From Rhodoferax sp. UBA4409 (GTDB taxonomy: Bacteria; Pseudomonadota; Gammaproteobacteria; Burkholderiales; Burkholderiaceae_C): a stretch of DNA of 9,729 nt. Positions 6,497 to 9,729 of this stretch are shown piece after piece; position 1 is the first letter of the stretch, and every line of letters starts with the position of its first letter. Under the pieces are notes generated by a model. That model made no database searches. It was not told where the DNA came from and saw only the letters and a program-made list of their open reading frames with translations. The stretch lies in contig DGQR01000108.1 in the NCBI GenBank assembly GCA_002390825.1, positions 1 to 9,729 of the forward strand, read 5' to 3'. The translations under genes and the position numbers were made by a program.

Positions 6497-8727
6497 GGGT
6501 TGCGGTCTGAAGGGGTTTCAAACGCGTTTTTTACATCGTTTCGCAGGGCCTCGCGGGCCACGGCATCGAGGGCGTTGTCCATGACATGGCCATCAGACAC
6601 CAGCCGGATCAAGCCCAGCCCCCGCAAGCGGTCCATGGTGCTGCGCGACATGGAATGCGTCATGCCGCTGGCCGACAAAAACATGAACAGGGTCCGGTGC
6701 GGGCTCGCCCACGACAGCTGGGCACGCACCCATTCGCTACCCAAGGCCATATCGACCCAAGACCCGGTGCGCAGGCTCTCTGCACTCCAGGCATCGTGTA
6801 GCGCTTGGTCTGCCACTTCGGATGGCTCTGCAGTGCCTTTGCGGGACACCTGCTGACCGTTGAAAAAGCCGGAGTCTTGAGCCTCCATCTCGGCGAGCCA
6901 AGGATCGTCTTCTGGCGTCTCTAGGCCGGTAATAACTTGTGGGCCTCCCGCGGGCGATGCGTTCTGTGCATCCCGGTGGGACACGTATTTGGCGTTGTCA
7001 AAGGCCTGCTCATGGATATCGATCAGGGCATCAAAAAACGGCGGGATCCGGTCTTCGGGGTGATCCACCAAAGCCAGCCCTTGCCGGATCTTCACCAGCA
7101 TCTGCGGCACCAGTTCGACCAGACGCGCCCTGTTTTTACGTACCAAGCGGGGCTGCACACTCCAAATCAGGTCATCCACCAGTGCGAGATAGCCTTCTGC
7201 ATCGTCCGAACCACCGGCGCTCCGCAACTGGTCCTCGGCCACCACCTGTGCCCACGGGCCTCGCAAAAATGCCACCACGATGTCCGGTGCATTTTTAAAG
7301 GTCATGCGCTGCACAAACTCCTGGGCCAGGCGCTGGGCCAACATGTTCCGCTGCTCTACGTGCATGAGGCCACGCGCAGCCTCGGCGGCAGCCTGCTTGT
7401 GTAGATGGTCTTCCTGCCCCCACGCTTCGTCCAACTTTTGCAACACTCGCTCAAAAGTGGCGGCACTTCCCTCGCTCCCCAAAAGCGCGGAGATGGCGTT
7501 TTCCATGTTGTGCCGGAAACGCGCGTAGCCCGGAGCCTCTTCGCTCTGGAACGCCAGACTCCGGTGCGTCATGCGGTCCAGAAAAACGCGCGCAGGGTGC
7601 TTGCGGTCTGCAAAAAAGCGGGAGTCTTGCTGAGACATCCGCTGCAGCAAGGGCTCCATACTCAGCACCAATTGCCGCACACCGGGCAACAGGCGGCGGT
7701 CTTGCATCAAATTTTCCAGCATCAGGCGCACGACTTCCTGACCCAACTCCTCGCCCAAGGCCTTGCCTTGCAGCGCCTCCCGCGCTGACGCCCTGGCGCG
7801 AGGCCGTAGCTGCCCGGCGCCCGCATCGGCCACGACTGCGCGCTCAGAGAGGCGCTTGAGCATCGGCTCGACCAGCTTCATATCCTCCAGGGCCAAGAAA
7901 GACGCGGGTACGGTGTGGGTGAAATCTGCATTTCCTGCAGCTGCAGGCCGCGGATCGAGCTCACCAGAGAGCAAACGACGCAATTTGTCCAGCGTGAGCA
8001 AGCTGCGTGACACAGAGGACGCCGGGGCGATGGAAGTCAGGCCGAAAGGATGGGTCGTAGGGCCATACATCGGCACCGGCTCTACGCCCTGGGACTTCAG
8101 CCACTCGATCAACTCGCGGTACATCTGGTCCAGTGCGCTACCCAACAAACCGGCAGCAGGCGCCATCACAGACAAGCGCGCCTCATCCTCGGGCACCACT
8201 TGGACAAACGCCTCGCGCAAGGCGTGGACGAAAGCTTCCGGTTTAAGCGGATTCAAATGGGCCTGCACGCTGGACCAGCCCATCAAATTGCTGATCAAGG
8301 CGTTCAGATTCGGCAGAACCGCCTCCACAGACCGGGTGACTTCCTGCTCATTGACCGCCAACTCAATGTTGGCATCAATCTGCTCTTCTTCCAGAAACTG
8401 GAAATCGTCAAATCGCACAGGGCTGATGTTGGGCTTGCGGAAAGAGCCGCCCCCGTACACCGCGCTGCGCAACTCCACACGAAACACCGCTTTCAACTCC
8501 GCAGAACGGGCCAAAAGTCGCTCGACGGTAACCCGCCGGACGGGATGCAGCTTGGCATGCAGGGTTTTGCCCCCGCCCACTTTGAGCATGGACTTCAGGC
8601 CTTCGAGCACATCGTCCAGCAGCGGGTCGCACTGCTCCAGCACTGCATCGATACAAGCAGACAGCGTGGGTTTGGTGTTGCCGATTTCGTGGGCAACTCC
8701 CAGGCGCCGCAACAAGTATTTCTTCAT
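6493..8727 (-). CDS. DUF1631 family protein, copy 2 (upstream of ettA)
   Basis: The 744-residue product is a second DUF1631 (PF07793) protein, clearly paralogous to the one at 2351-4738. Shared blocks in the same order are NPLKPEAFVHALREAF (about residue 157), LLTLDKLRRLLSGELD (about 239-256), FTHTVPASFLALEDM, THRSLAF, EQRNMLAQRLAQE, RGPWAQVV (about 487) and the C-terminal GSWVDMALGSEWVRAQLSWA module (about 652-730). The N-terminal 100 residues are poorly alike between the copies and this one begins with a basic MKKYLLRRLG, yet there is no signal peptide or membrane helix. A hydrophilic stretch with several acidic residues (about 600-650) separates the helical body from the C-terminal module. 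It is the first gene of the minus-strand block and is divergent from the RhlE-type helicase. No ribosome-binding site is evident before ATG 8727; no better in-frame start was found before a TAA codon upstream. Function is unknown. Confidence 0.85.
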   Translation of the reverse strand: MKKYLLRRLGVAHEIGNTKPTLSACIDAVLEQCDPLLDDVLEGLKSMLKVGGGKTLHAKLHPVRRVTVERLLARSAELKAVFRVELRSAVYGGGSFRKPNISPVRFDDFQFLEEEQIDANIELAVNEQEVTRSVEAVLPNLNALISNLMGWSSVQAHLNPLKPEAFVHALREAFVQVVPEDEARLSVMAPAAGLLGSALDQMYRELIEWLKSQGVEPVPMYGPTTHPFGLTSIAPASSVSRSLLTLDKLRRLLSGELDPRPAAAGNADFTHTVPASFLALEDMKLVEPMLKRLSERAVVADAGAGQLRPRARASAREALQGKALGEELGQEVVRLMLENLMQDRRLLPGVRQLVLSMEPLLQRMSQQDSRFFADRKHPARVFLDRMTHRSLAFQSEEAPGYARFRHNMENAISALLGSEGSAATFERVLQKLDEAWGQEDHLHKQAAAEAARGLMHVEQRNMLAQRLAQEFVQRMTFKNAPDIVVAFLRGPWAQVVAEDQLRSAGGSDDAEGYLALVDDLIWSVQPRLVRKNRARLVELVPQMLVKIRQGLALVDHPEDRIPPFFDALIDIHEQAFDNAKYVSHRDAQNASPAGGPQVITGLETPEDDPWLAEMEAQDSGFFNGQQVSRKGTAEPSEVADQALHDAWSAESLRTGSWVDMALGSEWVRAQLSWASPHRTLFMFLSASGMTHSMSRSTMDRLRGLGLIRLVSDGHVMDNALDAVAREALRNDVKNAFETPSDRNP

Positions 8728-8770
8728 GGTGACCGTATTCTCAACGCCGCGAATGGGCTTCGCCAGTGTA

Positions 8771-8798
8771 TTGACAGATTGTTACCCGCGCCTACACC
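8771..8798 (+). promoter_or_regulatory. Candidate sigma70 promoter reading toward the helicase
   Basis: TTGACA (8771-8776) is a perfect -35 hexamer, followed after 16 bases by TACACC (8793-8798), which matches the -10 consensus at three of six positions. Transcription would start near 8805. Its -10 region overlaps that of an opposite-facing candidate on the other strand. Confidence 0.35.
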
Positions 8799-8819
8799 GT
8801 GCGCCTGTTTCCGTGTCAA
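8791..8819 (-). promoter_or_regulatory. Candidate sigma70 promoter reading toward DUF1631 copy 2 and ettA
   Basis: On the minus strand TTGACA (8819-8814) is a perfect -35 hexamer, followed after exactly 17 bases by TGTAGG (8796-8791), three of six matches to the -10 consensus. Transcription would start near 8784, leaving a leader of nearly 60 bases before ATG 8727. It overlaps the rightward candidate face to face. Confidence 0.35.
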
Positions 8820-8858
8820 CAAACCGACACCACGCCAAGCCGTGCGACAATACGGGCC

Positions 8859-8884
8859 ATTGCAGCTATTCAGTTGCCTGCAAT
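8859..8884. repeat. Inverted repeat ATTGCAG-N12-CTGCAAT
   Basis: Two perfect seven-base arms (8859-8865 and 8878-8884) are separated by 12 bases. The centre-to-centre distance of 19 bases, nearly two helical turns, would suit a dimeric regulator. It could equally be a hairpin in the long helicase leader. No regulator family is recognised from the sequence. Confidence 0.3.
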
Positions 8885-8990
8885 ATCAGCACCTTGCTGG
8901 GGATCGCTACGTGACAGGGCATCCCACTTTTGAATCCATCTGCCTTTGACTGACTGCGCACCGAGTGTCCGCAGAACGGCTGATTCCCAA

Positions 8991-9007
8991 GCGTCCCGGA
9001 CGGACGC
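8991..9007 (+). promoter_or_regulatory. Hairpin in the helicase leader covering the only purine-rich site
   Basis: GCGTCC (8991-8996) and GGACGC (9002-9007) make a perfect six-base-pair stem with a five-base loop, ending nine bases before the helicase ATG. The only ribosome-binding-like sequence near the start, GGA at 9002-9004, lies inside the right arm, so folding could limit translation. This is inference from pairing alone. Confidence 0.3.
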
Positions 9008-9016
9008 ATCTATCCA

Positions 9017-9729
9017 ATGAACTTTGAAGAATTGAAGCTGGCACCTGCCATCGTGAAGGCCGTGCGCGAGCAAGGTTACGAAACGCCCACCGCCATTCAA
9101 GCGCAGGCTATTCCCCTGGTGCTCGAAGGCCACGACCTGCTGGGTGGCGCCCAGACCGGTACCGGCAAGACCGCCGCCTTCACCCTGCCCCTGCTGCACC
9201 GCCTCTCGATGAGCCGCAGCGCGGAAAACAAATTCGGCGGCACCGGCATCCGCGCCCTGGTACTGACCCCTACCCGCGAACTCGCAGCCCAAGTGGAAGA
9301 GTCCGTGCGTCAGTACGGCAAGTACCTGCAACTCAGCTCCACCGTCGTGTTCGGCGGCGTCGGCATGAACCCGCAAATCTCCAAGGTCAAAAAAGGCGTG
9401 GACATCCTGGTAGCCACCCCCGGCCGTCTGCTGGACTTGGCCCAACAAGGGATGCTGGACCTCGGCCAGGTGCAAATGCTGGTGCTGGACGAAGCCGACC
9501 GCATGTTGGACATGGGCTTCATCCATGACGTGAAAAAAGTGCTGGCTTTGGTGCCTAAAGAAAAGCAAAGCCTGCTGTTCTCTGCGACCTTTAGCGACGA
9601 AATCCGCGAGCTGGCCAACGGCCTGCTCAAAAACCCGCAAAGCGTGCAAGTCACACCGCGCAATACCACGGTGCAGCGCATCACCCAGGTGATCCACCCC
9701 GTGGGTCGCGGCAAGAAAAAGGCCCTGCT
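9017..9729 (+). CDS. rhlE: DEAD-box ATP-dependent RNA helicase, RhlE type (partial, C-terminus off the right edge)
   Basis: From ATG 9017 the frame stays open to the window end: 237 complete codons plus two bases. The visible part is the whole first RecA-like domain and the start of the second. It begins MNFEELKLAPAIVKAV, and then shows the Q motif around GYETPTAIQ (20-28), motif I AQTGTGKT (45-52), motif Ia PTRELA (85-90), Ib TPGR (134-137), DEAD (158-161) and SAT (189-191). These cover ATP binding, hydrolysis and RNA contact. The GFIHDVKKVL and VTPRNTTVQRI stretches point to the RhlE subgroup, which acts in ribosome maturation and RNA turnover and is often cold-responsive. The missing part would carry motifs IV-VI and the variable basic tail. 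No good ribosome-binding site precedes the ATG except one buried in a predicted hairpin. The subgroup assignment is less sure than the family. Confidence 0.92.
   Translation, partial: MNFEELKLAPAIVKAVREQGYETPTAIQAQAIPLVLEGHDLLGGAQTGTGKTAAFTLPLLHRLSMSRSAENKFGGTGIRALVLTPTRELAAQVEESVRQYGKYLQLSSTVVFGGVGMNPQISKVKKGVDILVATPGRLLDLAQQGMLDLGQVQMLVLDEADRMLDMGFIHDVKKVLALVPKEKQSLLFSATFSDEIRELANGLLKNPQSVQVTPRNTTVQRITQVIHPVGRGKKKAL

Larger units (their letters stand above)
8728..9016. other. Divergent intergenic region between DUF1631 copy 2 and the helicase
   Basis: This 289-base stretch carries no supportable gene. It must drive the minus-strand DUF1631-ettA block and the plus-strand helicase. It holds two facing consensus TTGACA hexamers, a seven-base inverted repeat at 8859-8884 and a hairpin just before the helicase start, each listed separately. 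It also has a lone GACAAT at 8846-8851, four of six matches to a -10 box, with no partner -35. The distance from the promoter candidates to the helicase start implies a leader of roughly 160-210 bases, which is long. Confidence 0.5.

Noticed and set aside
5076..6584. A 502-codon open frame on the plus strand, antisense to ettA
   Set aside because: It is the mirror of a highly conserved, strongly codon-biased gene. Its protein is a low-information mix rich in Gly, Val, Gln and His with no recognisable domain, and it spans the ettA start region, as shadows do.
7763..8914. A 383-codon plus-strand frame opposite DUF1631 copy 2 and running into the spacer
   Set aside because: It has a Ser/Arg-rich, unstructured composition and covers conserved paralogue blocks on the other strand. 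Nothing supports its translation.
8911..8949. A 12-codon GTG-started reading frame in the helicase leader, as a possible leader peptide
   Set aside because: The start codon is weak, only a GGGG lies before it, and the peptide has no run of a single regulatory amino acid or similar signal.
8870..9697. A 275-codon open frame on the minus strand, antisense to the helicase
   Set aside because: It lies opposite invariant helicase motifs, has a His/Gln-rich composition typical of antisense frames in GC-rich genes, and has no recognisable domain.
1..9729. tRNA, rRNA, CRISPR arrays, insertion sequences or a defence system
   Set aside because: No cloverleaf-like or rRNA-like sequence, no regularly spaced repeats, no transposase or terminal repeats, and no nuclease, toxin or defence domain was seen.

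Overview
The window looks like chromosomal DNA from a betaproteobacterium of the order Burkholderiales, most likely Comamonadaceae (Rhodoferax-like). The basis is its fairly high GC content, the pairing of an RhlE-type helicase with DUF1631 proteins, a membrane-anchored TAXI protein and the style of the protein sequences. The genus is an impression, since no search could be run. No RNA genes, insertion sequences, phage genes or CRISPR repeats were seen. Coding density is high and this reads as core chromosome, not an island.

Layout: (1) bases 1-414, minus strand: the N-terminal 138 residues of an exported M14 zinc carboxypeptidase-like protein, cut by the left edge. (2) An 85-base divergent spacer, then a plus-strand pair at 500-2361: a flavin reductase-like FMN-binding protein, and five bases later an orphan TAXI-family solute-binding protein with a membrane segment near each end of its binding domain. 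(3) A minus-strand block at 8727-2351: DUF1631 protein, ettA (ABC-F translational throttle), then a second DUF1631 protein paralogous to the first. The block ends by overlapping the tail of the TAXI gene by 11 bases, stop against stop. (4) A 289-base divergent spacer with two facing TTGACA hexamers, an inverted repeat and a small hairpin, followed by a plus-strand RhlE-type DEAD-box RNA helicase cut by the right edge.

How the genes may work together: EttA and RhlE are both translation/RNA-associated ATPases, but they lie in separate, divergent units. The least explained element is the DUF1631-ettA-DUF1631 sandwich: two diverged copies of an uncharacterised protein, each ending in the same compact 'GSWV...WASPH...LF' module, on either side of a ribosome-associated ATPase. 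The flavin reductase and the TAXI protein are probably co-transcribed, but a shared function cannot be read from the sequence.
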